DNA of 29,278 bases from a virus. A program made the translations under genes and the position numbers. Position 1 is the first letter of the stretch, and each line of letters begins with the position of its first letter. Shown here in pieces: positions 5,421 through 13,774 of this stretch. The DNA is taken from positions 1-29,278 of the IMG/VR virus record IMGVR_UViG_3300043426_000120. One strand, written 5' to 3'. The notes below the pieces were generated by a model. It was not told the DNA's origin, did no database searches, and saw only the letters and a list, made by a program, of their open reading frames with translations.

Positions 5421-8400
5421 TCAGTCCACTACGTTCGTCATCTTGGCGCCCTTCATCATGATGCTGAGGGGGCCAACCCCCGCGGCTTCTTTGATGGACT
5501 CGTTCACTGGATTGCTGAACGCGCTCATGATTTGCTCAACCTGCGGTCCGAGCAAACTGGTGGGGCCGTACTTCACAGTGTCCACACCCATTTGGGCAAC
5601 ACCCAGGCCACCGGCTCTCTCAACGCCGTGCGCAACGATCCCCCCGACGCTGTCGTGCTGCCACGTCGGGGTTCCGCCCCCGACTATCTCTTGAAGGATG
5701 CCCTTGGCTGAGTCTGCCACCAGCATGACTGGGATGTACCCGGCCAGAAACGTCATCATTGGGTCAGTGTTGCCGTTCTTCACCTCGTGCACGATGCGCT
5801 TGAGCAGCACTTCGTGGGTGGCGTACATAAACTGCTTGAGGTGGCCGAACACTGCGTAGTGAGGATCTGACATCCACGTGGGTCTCAGCGCGGCGTTCGG
5901 GCGCAGGATTGCTCCATCCACCCAACGCATGACTGCCTTCTGGATCTTCGGATCTTCCACGTTGAGCCTGCCGTCCGCGCCCACCTTCACATCCTCAGCG
6001 GTCAGGCCAAGCTCACGCAGGTAGCGCCCGCTGTGCTCGTTGGTCTTCTCGCCGCCGTGACGCTTGATGAAGCCGATGGCAGCCTGGGTAGCCTGTACGC
6101 GCATGGCCTTGTTGAACGCCTCCATGCCGTTCCAGCGGAAGAAGTTGTCGTTCCAGTTCCGTGCCCACTGCGGCAAGAACTGCGAGCCGTACATGTTACC
6201 CATGGTGCTCATGAAACCGGCGCAATCCACCGTGCCAATCATCTCAGCTATGCGGGTGGCCTCGTCCACGTCGCCGTCTTTCGCTTCACGCAAACCAGTC
6301 ATGTCGCCCCACTCGCGCACCACGCTTGTCATGCCACGCTTGAATGCGCTGTAGGCGTCTTTCAGCTCGCCGCCACGCACGATGATTCCAAGCGGGTCAA
6401 TGAGGTTCGAGAACATGGCGTACGCCAGGAGCCGGGTGTTCTGGTACACGATGCTGTAGGCGCTCACCTTGCGGAGCAGCGGGGAGATGTCATGACCCAG
6501 TGTGCCTTCCATGGCCATGACAGCGCGGCGTACAGGTTCGAGGTTTTGCAGGCCAGACTGGATCAGCTTCTGCGCCTCCGCCTTGCTGACCTTCAGCACG
6601 TCATGCAGGTGATTCTCCCACTCATCAGGTGAGCGAGCGGCTTGCGCAGCCTTCGCGCTGGCATTGTCAACACCGTACTGTTCCCTGGCCAGATTGTCGA
6701 TCTCGTGGTGCCAAGCCTCAGTCATCTTCGCTTCGAGCTTGGCCCCGTCTCCGCCAAACAGGCGGGCGTACTCGGCACGCTTCGTAGCTTGGTTCACGTA
6801 GGTGGTGAGCGTCTGCACCATATCCTTGCGCTGGAAGTCGGAGAAGTGCTTCATGTCGATCCAGTTCAACGTCCGCTGGTTAACCGCCTTCATCATTGGC
6901 GTGTAGCCAAGGGCATTGGTCTGCTCACCAAGCTCTGCCTGACCGTCGCTGTTCAGCAGGCGCTGGTGGATTGCCCGCGCCACGTCTTCCGGCGTCACCG
7001 CCGAGGTGTCGTTCTTCTGTGCTTTCTCCCAGCTGGCCGTGTACTTGCCGGCGTCACCGTCTGCAGCGCGCTCCTTGTTCGCCTGGGTAGCGATGGCTAC
7101 CAGCGCGTCACTGTGGTGCTCGATCAGAGCCGCGACAAACTTGTCGCCATCAGCCATCAGCTTCGACGTGTCCCAGCTGCGTGGGAAGTAGTCACGTACC
7201 TTCTCGATGGGCGCCCACTGCTTGCTCTCACTGTCGAATCTACGCACGTCAGCCTCACGCAGATATTCGTGCATGTCATCAAGCACCTTGCGTACGCCAG
7301 CCTGGATCTTGCCAATCACAGGGTCGGTAGAGCTTTCACCTTTCTGCAGCCCTTCAAGCGCCGCGGCGATGTCAGCCTTTTCAACTGCGTCAGACGCATG
7401 CAGCGCAGTGCCCATCTTGTTGAGCCATTGGTTGTTCGCTTGCACCTGCGCTTGCAGGAACCCCTGCCCCTTGTCGGTGCTCCCCGTGCTGTTGCTGAAC
7501 AGCGTCTGTATTTCTCGCACTGCGGGGTTACTGCTTGCGGCCAGGTTGCTCTCGGCTGTGGCTACAAGTTCAAGCGCCTTGCGCGCAGCGGGCTGCATTC
7601 TTTTACCTATGCTGCGCAACGTCTGACCACGGCTGTCAATATCGTTGAGCGTTTCCGCCATGGCGTTTGGCTCAGCCATCTTGCCTTCATGGAACGCTTG
7701 CATGATCATTTCTGCACGCTGGTCGTTCGTGAGCATGCCGGTGATCTTGCGCACGAAGTCTGCGACCTTCTGGAACACAGTCTGTGTCTCCGGGCCGAAC
7801 TTCATCTTGCCAGAAGCCCACAGTTGGTACATGTATGCCAGCCGCTCTTCCGGGTCAGTCTTGATCGCCTCGCGCACAGCGGCGTACTTCTCGTCAGCGA
7901 AGAACCGCTCAAGACGCCGCACAGTCAGCGGGCTGTTCGCAGCCTGGAGCAGAGTCTGCGCGACCTTGTCGCGCTTAGCGGCAGTCAACCTGCTGAACAG
8001 CTCGTGCATGCTCTCGTGGTGCGCCACGGAGAGCGGGTTCAGGGCTGAGGTGGCTAAGCGGATGATGCCTTGCTGCCACTCACCAGAACCTCCGTGTGGG
8101 AAAGACTTCACCCACTCAGTCTGCATCTGCGGGCCGAGGGTCTTGATCACGTAGTCCTGTGCCTCCTTGATTTGCTCAGGCGTGGCGAAGCTCGCAGTAG
8201 CGTCACCGGGGACAACACTGCGCTTGATGTTCGCGTCGAAGATGCCGAAGTTGCCGTTGTTGTCGATGGACTTGAGCTGTGTCGGATCGAACACGATGGT
8301 GGTCTTGTCCGCAGGTACGAAGACGCCGTCATAACCCTGAGCACGAAGCTCAGCTTGCCGCGCTGCTGCAGATGCCTGATCCTTGAACCCGCTGAACTCT

Positions 8401-11400
8401 TCAACACTCATCTTGTAGGGTTTTTCCATCCGCACATACAGCGCCATGGAATGCTGCCCATACACCTTGCTGCGCTCTTTGCTCGGGCTAAGGAAGACCC
8501 CCAGGCCCGTGCTGGCGTGGTCCGTATTCCGCCCCGCCATGCGCGTGTCGAACTCATCAAACGTGTTGTCGGTGCTGTGATAGAACACAGCTGGCTGACC
8601 GTCCTTGGTCTTCATCTTGCTGTCGCCAAACCATGCGGCGAAGCGGGGGTTGTCCATGACGCTCTTGCGCGCTGGCTCGCTGTTGTACTTGCGCTTGGGC
8701 TCAGCCTTGTCTGCAGCAGCCTTGTACTCAGCGGAGATGCGCTTGCCTTCTTCCACCAACGCGTCGCGCTTCTGTTGAGCCGCGGCGATAGAGCGCTCAA
8801 GCGGCACGTTCTTTCGTGCAGGCGGGGGCGTCAGGTTCATCGCCAGATCCTGCACTGTGTTCAAACCACGCTGCTCAGCATAGCGCTGGGCCTGACCAAA
8901 ATCCTTGAACACAGCCACGGCATGACCGTCTTCAGTTTCTTCACGCGGAGTAACCGCCGCCCAAACCACGTCGTTGGGGCGGAACTTCTCCAGGTTCTGA
9001 ATGCTCCCGCCCTGCCCTTCGCGCTTCGCAACCAACTCTTTGAGCCGCTCGTTCGCCTGTTTGTAATCACGGCGCAGTTGTTCAATGCGCCCTTTGCGTT
9101 GATCCAGCCGCCCTTCCTTCGGGTGTAGCTCAATGCCCGTCAGCTCGTCGAAAGTGCGCTCGGTCTTGTCCAGCTTGGCTTCCGCCTGGGAGGCCATTTC
9201 TTCTGTCTCAGTGATGGTGTGGCCTTGCCCGCCCGCAGTCTTGCGCACCTTGTCGGACGGGATCTCAGCGCCGGCCTTCTCGAACACAGCGAAGCGATCC
9301 TGATAAGGGGCGGCAAAGGTCTTGTCACCAAGTTCTTTGGCTCGCGCTTGCGCTGCTTTCTCTGTGCTGTAGATGAAGTGTTCGCCGGTCTTCTGGTCAC
9401 GAGCAAGGCGGTTTTCTTCGGCACGTGCTTCGTTGATCTCCTTGCTTGTCGCCTTGATGACATCCGAGATACGAACCTTCTCGCCACCCGGCTTCGTGAA
9501 CAACACGAAGTTCTTGGGCAAGTCGTCGATCTTGTCAGCGATCTGCATGGAGCCGTCAGGCATACGAACGTCCATGCCTTCGAACTGCCCAGTTGCGAGA
9601 AGCGACGCAAGACCGGCAGAGAACATGTTCAGCATGTCTTTGCCTCCAGCCTGCTCCGCCGTGCTGCCCTGGAACGCACCTCGTTGTTTAGCCTCCCACA
9701 TCTTGCTGATGAGCTTCTGCGCGGAGGTGACGAACTCGCCACCATCCTTCTGCTTCAAGAACACACGGCCATGTTCGATGGTCGAAACATCCTTGGTGCC
9801 AATTGCCGTGACATCTGACCACGCGCGCTTGTTCGGCTCACCCTTGATAGTTGCAGGACGTTTTAGTTCTGAAGCTCGAATGTCAACTTGATCATGCCCG
9901 TCGTCCATGAGTTCCTGAGCACGCAGAACCTTGTACCGGCTGTTCAGTTTGCGGTCCAGTGCGTCATCGCCGATCTGGTCGCGCTCGGCCGCGTGCTCTT
10001 TGTAGAGCTTCTGCAGTGCGGCGCCGTCTCCGGTCTGGCGCGCATAGTCAACAATGCCGACAGGCTCAGCATGCACATAGTCTTTCCCTGTGCTCTTGTC
10101 ATAGCGCGTTGCGTAGCGGCTCGCGTCGAGCCCTGAAGACACCCGCATCATGTGCTCAGGGGTATGCCCCTGCTCCATGTCAAAGGGCATGCCCGCCTTG
10201 CTTCCGAAGTGATAGTCGTAGCTCGGCCCGCGCTCCCCAATAGGCGCGTCGTGATCTTCTTCAACCGCGTTGTCGCTCTCTTGAACGCCAGCCTCATCAA
10301 CCCCCTCACCATAGTGCTTCGCCTTGAGCTGCCCGCGTTCGTGCAAAAGGTCGATCTGCTCCAGCACCTTGGACTTGTTCGGCCCGAACAGGGTGTCGAG
10401 ATATTTCTCAGCGGCAGGGTCTTTCTTGCCAGAGTCCAGATACCGCCGCACGCTGTCTGCAATGTGGGGGTAGTCCTCTGACGGCACAGCTTCCATCTGC
10501 TCAGGCACGAGGTTGTCCCACACCACCTGTGTCGCCCGCTTGTACTTAGGCAAGCGCTCTTCCACCGCCGTCTTCACGTCAGCGAGCTTTGCCGCCAGAG
10601 CTTCGTCAACACGCCCTTGTCTGCGCAGCAGGTCAAACGCATGCTCGACCACTGCCGGGGTCTCTGCGCCGAATGCTGCCGTGAGACCGTGCGGCACGGT
10701 CACGTTACCGTGTTCGTCCACACCAAAGCCGCCGAGCACATAATCCTTCAGCACAGAGGCTGCCGCCGTGCTCACGTCCGGGCTGAGCTGGCCACCGAAG
10801 GCCTTCTCCATGCGCGGTGCCATGAGCTGGGCATAATTCAGATCTTGGATAGTGGGTTCGAGGTTCTTCTTGCTCAAGCCGTCAGCAGCCGCCTTCACCG
10901 TCTGCGCGGCAGCTCGCACACCAAGACCGGCCTTGTTCGCCACAGTCTCAGCGTCAAGCCCCTCGGGTATGCTGGGGATCTTCGCACCCAGTTGTTCCGC
11001 TGCTTCGCGGATGTTCGCGCCTACACGGCGAGACTTCTCCTGCAGCACCAGAGCGCCGGCAAACGGACGCCATGCTTCCGGGTCGCCTGGGTTGTTCAGC
11101 AAGCCCTGTGCTTCAGCCTTGGCCTGCTCACTGGCGGCAGGGTTCGTGAGCGTGCGCTGGGCAATGACCAGCGCCGCGTCCCGGCGCTTGTTGTCGTCAC
11201 CAGCGGCCCAGTTCAGAACGTCTTGGTCGGAGCCTTTAGCCAACTCAGGCGGGAGCGTTTGCTCGCTCATCAACTGCGCCAGCTCCGGGTGCTCACGGTA
11301 GCTGTGCCACGCGTCACCTAGACCCGTTGAGGGAGCGCTCATGGCGGTGTCACTGATCTTCTTACCACCAGCCTGCACTGCGTCAGAACCGAGCTTACCT

Positions 11401-12290
11401 GTGCCGGCCAGTAGATCCAGGCCCTGAGCCACGGGCGCGTGTATCGCCGCAACCGGGCCTGCGCCGATGCCCCCTTGCAGAGCCGCGTCCACTGACTGAA
11501 CTGCGTCGAACGCCTTGCTTCCGTCATACTGAATGTTATGCAACTGGCCCACAGCATCTTGCGCAGTCTCGGTAAGGACCTCCTTGCCTACATTCTGGCT
11601 GAATTCCTTTGCCGCACCTTTCGCTGCCTGCCTGAGCGACGTTACCGGCACTCGGCCTGTCAAGCGGTTAACCATGCCCGCCTCGGGCAGCACCTCAAGT
11701 CCTGCGTTGATCGCACCCACACCAGTGGCGCGTGCGAACTTCTCCGCCGCGCTCATCCCAGCTGCAGCTGGATCTGTGCGCAGTTGCTGAGCCACCTCGC
11801 CCCCCTCAGCGGGCAGCATGAGCGCCGCGCCGCCGACGTGCGCGCCCGCCGTGGGGCCAATCGCCCGACCCAAGCCCGCTCTACCGGCAGCAGCAGCGGC
11901 CATCGTGGCAGGGATAAACGCAAGCCCTTTGCCTATCGCCCCGAGCGCGTATTGCCCGGCTGTATCCACATCATTGACCTGGCGAATACTCTGCACCTCT
12001 GGTGCGACGAACGCAGCACGTTCAGCATCCTGCTGGGCCCCATCCCACCACCCTTGAGCGGTCTCGCCAGCGCCCATGGCGTCGAGCGCTGACGCCACAT
12101 ACGCCTTGACCGAACCCTTCATCCCACGTGCAGCTTGACCGAGGCCGCGAGACAACGGATTGCCGAAGAGCTTCTCCTGCTCAAGCCCTGTCATCGGCTC
12201 AGGGCGCGGTTGGGCCTGCAGCCTGTCGTAGGTGCTCGGGGTAGTCTTGAATGCGTTTGGGTTGTTCTGGAGCACGTCGTATAAGGGCAT
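5421..12290 (-). CDS. Giant polyvalent ejection-type protein (2289 aa) with ART-like and metallopeptidase-like domains
   Basis: The N-terminal 300 residues are Ala/Gly-rich with hydrophobic helices (for example GLAFIPATMAAAAAGRAGLG), fitting membrane penetration. Long charged helical regions follow. Around residues 1210-1345 lies an ADP-ribosyltransferase-like polyvalent-protein domain: NPRFAAWFGDSK, VFYHST, GLGVFLSPSKERSKVYG, DGVFVP, then VFDPTQLKS. At 1425-1429 HESMH is an HExxH zincin-type motif within AHHESMHELFSRL. The C-terminal part (about 1900-2289) is helical and resembles the large C-terminal domain common to such proteins (HLKQFMYATHEVLLKRIVHE near 2147). Polyvalent proteins are packaged in phage particles and enter the host with the DNA, carrying several effector domains. 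It follows two other ejection-like genes. Whether either catalytic domain is active is not proven. Confidence 0.88.
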   Translation of the reverse strand: MPLYDVLQNNPNAFKTTPSTYDRLQAQPRPEPMTGLEQEKLFGNPLSRGLGQAARGMKGSVKAYVASALDAMGAGETAQGWWDGAQQDAERAAFVAPEVQSIRQVNDVDTAGQYALGAIGKGLAFIPATMAAAAAGRAGLGRAIGPTAGAHVGGAALMLPAEGGEVAQQLRTDPAAAGMSAAEKFARATGVGAINAGLEVLPEAGMVNRLTGRVPVTSLRQAAKGAAKEFSQNVGKEVLTETAQDAVGQLHNIQYDGSKAFDAVQSVDAALQGGIGAGPVAAIHAPVAQGLDLLAGTGKLGSDAVQAGGKKISDTAMSAPSTGLGDAWHSYREHPELAQLMSEQTLPPELAKGSDQDVLNWAAGDDNKRRDAALVIAQRTLTNPAASEQAKAEAQGLLNNPGDPEAWRPFAGALVLQEKSRRVGANIREAAEQLGAKIPSIPEGLDAETVANKAGLGVRAAAQTVKAAADGLSKKNLEPTIQDLNYAQLMAPRMEKAFGGQLSPDVSTAAASVLKDYVLGGFGVDEHGNVTVPHGLTAAFGAETPAVVEHAFDLLRRQGRVDEALAAKLADVKTAVEERLPKYKRATQVVWDNLVPEQMEAVPSEDYPHIADSVRRYLDSGKKDPAAEKYLDTLFGPNKSKVLEQIDLLHERGQLKAKHYGEGVDEAGVQESDNAVEEDHDAPIGERGPSYDYHFGSKAGMPFDMEQGHTPEHMMRVSSGLDASRYATRYDKSTGKDYVHAEPVGIVDYARQTGDGAALQKLYKEHAAERDQIGDDALDRKLNSRYKVLRAQELMDDGHDQVDIRASELKRPATIKGEPNKRAWSDVTAIGTKDVSTIEHGRVFLKQKDGGEFVTSAQKLISKMWEAKQRGAFQGSTAEQAGGKDMLNMFSAGLASLLATGQFEGMDVRMPDGSMQIADKIDDLPKNFVLFTKPGGEKVRISDVIKATSKEINEARAEENRLARDQKTGEHFIYSTEKAAQARAKELGDKTFAAPYQDRFAVFEKAGAEIPSDKVRKTAGGQGHTITETEEMASQAEAKLDKTERTFDELTGIELHPKEGRLDQRKGRIEQLRRDYKQANERLKELVAKREGQGGSIQNLEKFRPNDVVWAAVTPREETEDGHAVAVFKDFGQAQRYAEQRGLNTVQDLAMNLTPPPARKNVPLERSIAAAQQKRDALVEEGKRISAEYKAAADKAEPKRKYNSEPARKSVMDNPRFAAWFGDSKMKTKDGQPAVFYHSTDNTFDEFDTRMAGRNTDHASTGLGVFLSPSKERSKVYGQHSMALYVRMEKPYKMSVEEFSGFKDQASAAARQAELRAQGYDGVFVPADKTTIVFDPTQLKSIDNNGNFGIFDANIKRSVVPGDATASFATPEQIKEAQDYVIKTLGPQMQTEWVKSFPHGGSGEWQQGIIRLATSALNPLSVAHHESMHELFSRLTAAKRDKVAQTLLQAANSPLTVRRLERFFADEKYAAVREAIKTDPEERLAYMYQLWASGKMKFGPETQTVFQKVADFVRKITGMLTNDQRAEMIMQAFHEGKMAEPNAMAETLNDIDSRGQTLRSIGKRMQPAARKALELVATAESNLAASSNPAVREIQTLFSNSTGSTDKGQGFLQAQVQANNQWLNKMGTALHASDAVEKADIAAALEGLQKGESSTDPVIGKIQAGVRKVLDDMHEYLREADVRRFDSESKQWAPIEKVRDYFPRSWDTSKLMADGDKFVAALIEHHSDALVAIATQANKERAADGDAGKYTASWEKAQKNDTSAVTPEDVARAIHQRLLNSDGQAELGEQTNALGYTPMMKAVNQRTLNWIDMKHFSDFQRKDMVQTLTTYVNQATKRAEYARLFGGDGAKLEAKMTEAWHHEIDNLAREQYGVDNASAKAAQAARSPDEWENHLHDVLKVSKAEAQKLIQSGLQNLEPVRRAVMAMEGTLGHDISPLLRKVSAYSIVYQNTRLLAYAMFSNLIDPLGIIVRGGELKDAYSAFKRGMTSVVREWGDMTGLREAKDGDVDEATRIAEMIGTVDCAGFMSTMGNMYGSQFLPQWARNWNDNFFRWNGMEAFNKAMRVQATQAAIGFIKRHGGEKTNEHSGRYLRELGLTAEDVKVGADGRLNVEDPKIQKAVMRWVDGAILRPNAALRPTWMSDPHYAVFGHLKQFMYATHEVLLKRIVHEVKNGNTDPMMTFLAGYIPVMLVADSAKGILQEIVGGGTPTWQHDSVGGIVAHGVERAGGLGVAQMGVDTVKYGPTSLLGPQVEQIMSAFSNPVNESIKEAAGVGPLSIMMKGAKMTNVVD

Positions 12291-12292
12291 TC

Positions 12293-13762
12293 TCAGTTCT
12301 CCTGGCGGCGCTTGGCAGCCTCAGCGGCTTCCTTCGCAAAACGACTTTGAACTTCGCGGTTTGGCGCACTGAAGATATCCGTCAGCGTGCCTCCACCATG
12401 AACGTCCGACGCGAGCTTGTAGCGACCATCGGCGGTCCTGACAAACACACCGCCCAGCGCTTGCTCACTCGTTGGTTGAGTTGCGTCCATGGCGTTGGTC
12501 GTAGCAGCAGTGCTACCACCAAGAGCCTTCTGTAGTAACTGGCTACCAATACCAGGGCTCGGGTTGTACGCAGCGGACTGTGACGCAAGCAGGATCTTCT
12601 CGAACGTGCTTGGGTCGAGTTGGCGCTTGTCAACCCCGGCCTGATCCAAGTACGCGTTCAGAGCGGTCTCGAACTTCTGACGGTTCGGATTGGCCTTGCC
12701 GTCCTTGTCAAACGCCGGACCGAACGTGTCTTCGATGCGCTTCTCATAGCGCTTCTCGGTATCTTCCGCTCGGTCATATTCCAATTTATTGCGGGCGAGC
12801 CCCCGCTCGTGTTGGCGTTGAGCCTGCTGAGCGTAGATGTCGGCAGCTTTACTCAGACCCTGCATTTTCAACTGATCACCTGCGCGCGCATTAAGGTCAC
12901 CCGCAGCTTCAGCTTGCAGCTGGAGAGCGTCCTGATTCTTTGCGCGCCTCATACCTGCCGCCCACTCTGCCGCAGCCGGTTGTTGAGCGGCTATCTTGGC
13001 CAGCGTACCGAGACCGGTGGCGTCCCCTGCAACCATGGATGTGTCAAGTGCTGGCGGCTCACGAAAACTGGAAGCGGCATTCGGAGCAGCTCGAACCGCA
13101 GGTGCGGTGGACCGGGCGTTGCTCAGCTGATCTACAAGGCGGGAGAACTTGTCTTCAGGTGCAGACTGGTTAGCTGTAGTCACGGGTTGATTAGGGGTGG
13201 CTGAAGTACCTGGCGCTACAGGCGGTTGAGGTACGGGTGTCGCAGCTGGCTGAGCTACAACAGGTGGCTGGTCAGTCAGAGAAGGATTGATTTGTACACC
13301 GTCGCCGTAGTGGCCGCGAACTTTCTGGGCAAGGCCGCGCGCCAGACCCGTATCCGCCCCAACCACCCCAGCTGCTCCGTCGACGAACTTAGAAACACCA
13401 GACGCTGAGTCGAGCACGGCCTCTTTAGCACCCTTGACCAGACTGCGGCCTGCACCAGTAAAGTCGCCCGAACCGAGGGACTTAAACGTTCCAGCCGCAG
13501 ACGAGTCCACGCCAGGTTCGTTGAGCTTGTAGTCGTTAAACCCAAGCAGAGGCGAAGCTACCGCAGCTTTCTGAACCAAAGGAGCCGCCACTCGGGTGGC
13601 TTTACCTAGCAGCCTCCCCGCCCGCCCCGCCAAACCACCCTCAGCGGCCGAAGCCTCTACCGCTGGTGTAACGGGCGTAGCCGCTGCTTTGTTCGACACC
13701 CACTGAGCGCCTTGGCCCACGCCCCTACGAGCAGCACCCATTGCTTCATCCAGAAGTCCCAT
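12293..13762 (-). CDS. Probable internal virion / ejection protein, 489 aa
   Basis: The gene starts after CGGAGAATAATC and ends two bases before the start of the giant polyvalent gene. Residues 1-75 are Ala/Gly/Arg-rich with amphipathic helices (MGLLDEAMGAARRGVG, then LAGRAGRLLGKATRVAAPLV). Residues 163-200 are Pro/Ala-rich and probably disordered. Residues about 250-390 are helical and charged (the ADIYAQQAQRQHERGL stretch and the EDTEKRYEKRIED stretch). The C-terminus has a small conserved-looking segment (GGVFVRTADGRYKLASD) and a helix ending in RRQEN. No enzyme motif is visible. Size, composition and position just before the large ejection protein match the internal proteins of podoviruses; the function is inferred from context. 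Confidence 0.75.
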   Translation of the reverse strand: MGLLDEAMGAARRGVGQGAQWVSNKAAATPVTPAVEASAAEGGLAGRAGRLLGKATRVAAPLVQKAAVASPLLGFNDYKLNEPGVDSSAAGTFKSLGSGDFTGAGRSLVKGAKEAVLDSASGVSKFVDGAAGVVGADTGLARGLAQKVRGHYGDGVQINPSLTDQPPVVAQPAATPVPQPPVAPGTSATPNQPVTTANQSAPEDKFSRLVDQLSNARSTAPAVRAAPNAASSFREPPALDTSMVAGDATGLGTLAKIAAQQPAAAEWAAGMRRAKNQDALQLQAEAAGDLNARAGDQLKMQGLSKAADIYAQQAQRQHERGLARNKLEYDRAEDTEKRYEKRIEDTFGPAFDKDGKANPNRQKFETALNAYLDQAGVDKRQLDPSTFEKILLASQSAAYNPSPGIGSQLLQKALGGSTAATTNAMDATQPTSEQALGGVFVRTADGRYKLASDVHGGGTLTDIFSAPNREVQSRFAKEAAEAAKRRQEN

Positions 13763-13774
13763 GATTATTCTCCG

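Noticed and set aside
3965-5711. + strand frames of 193 and 307 codons opposite the prepilin genes
   Set aside because: Their translations show no domain, while the - strand frames carry unmistakable prepilin leaders and coupled starts.
6033-9128. Long + strand open frames (199, 468 and 352 codons) opposite the giant protein gene
   Set aside because: They are antisense to a gene with clear domains, lack ribosome sites, and have low-complexity Arg/His/Leu-rich translations typical of shadow frames in GC-rich genes.
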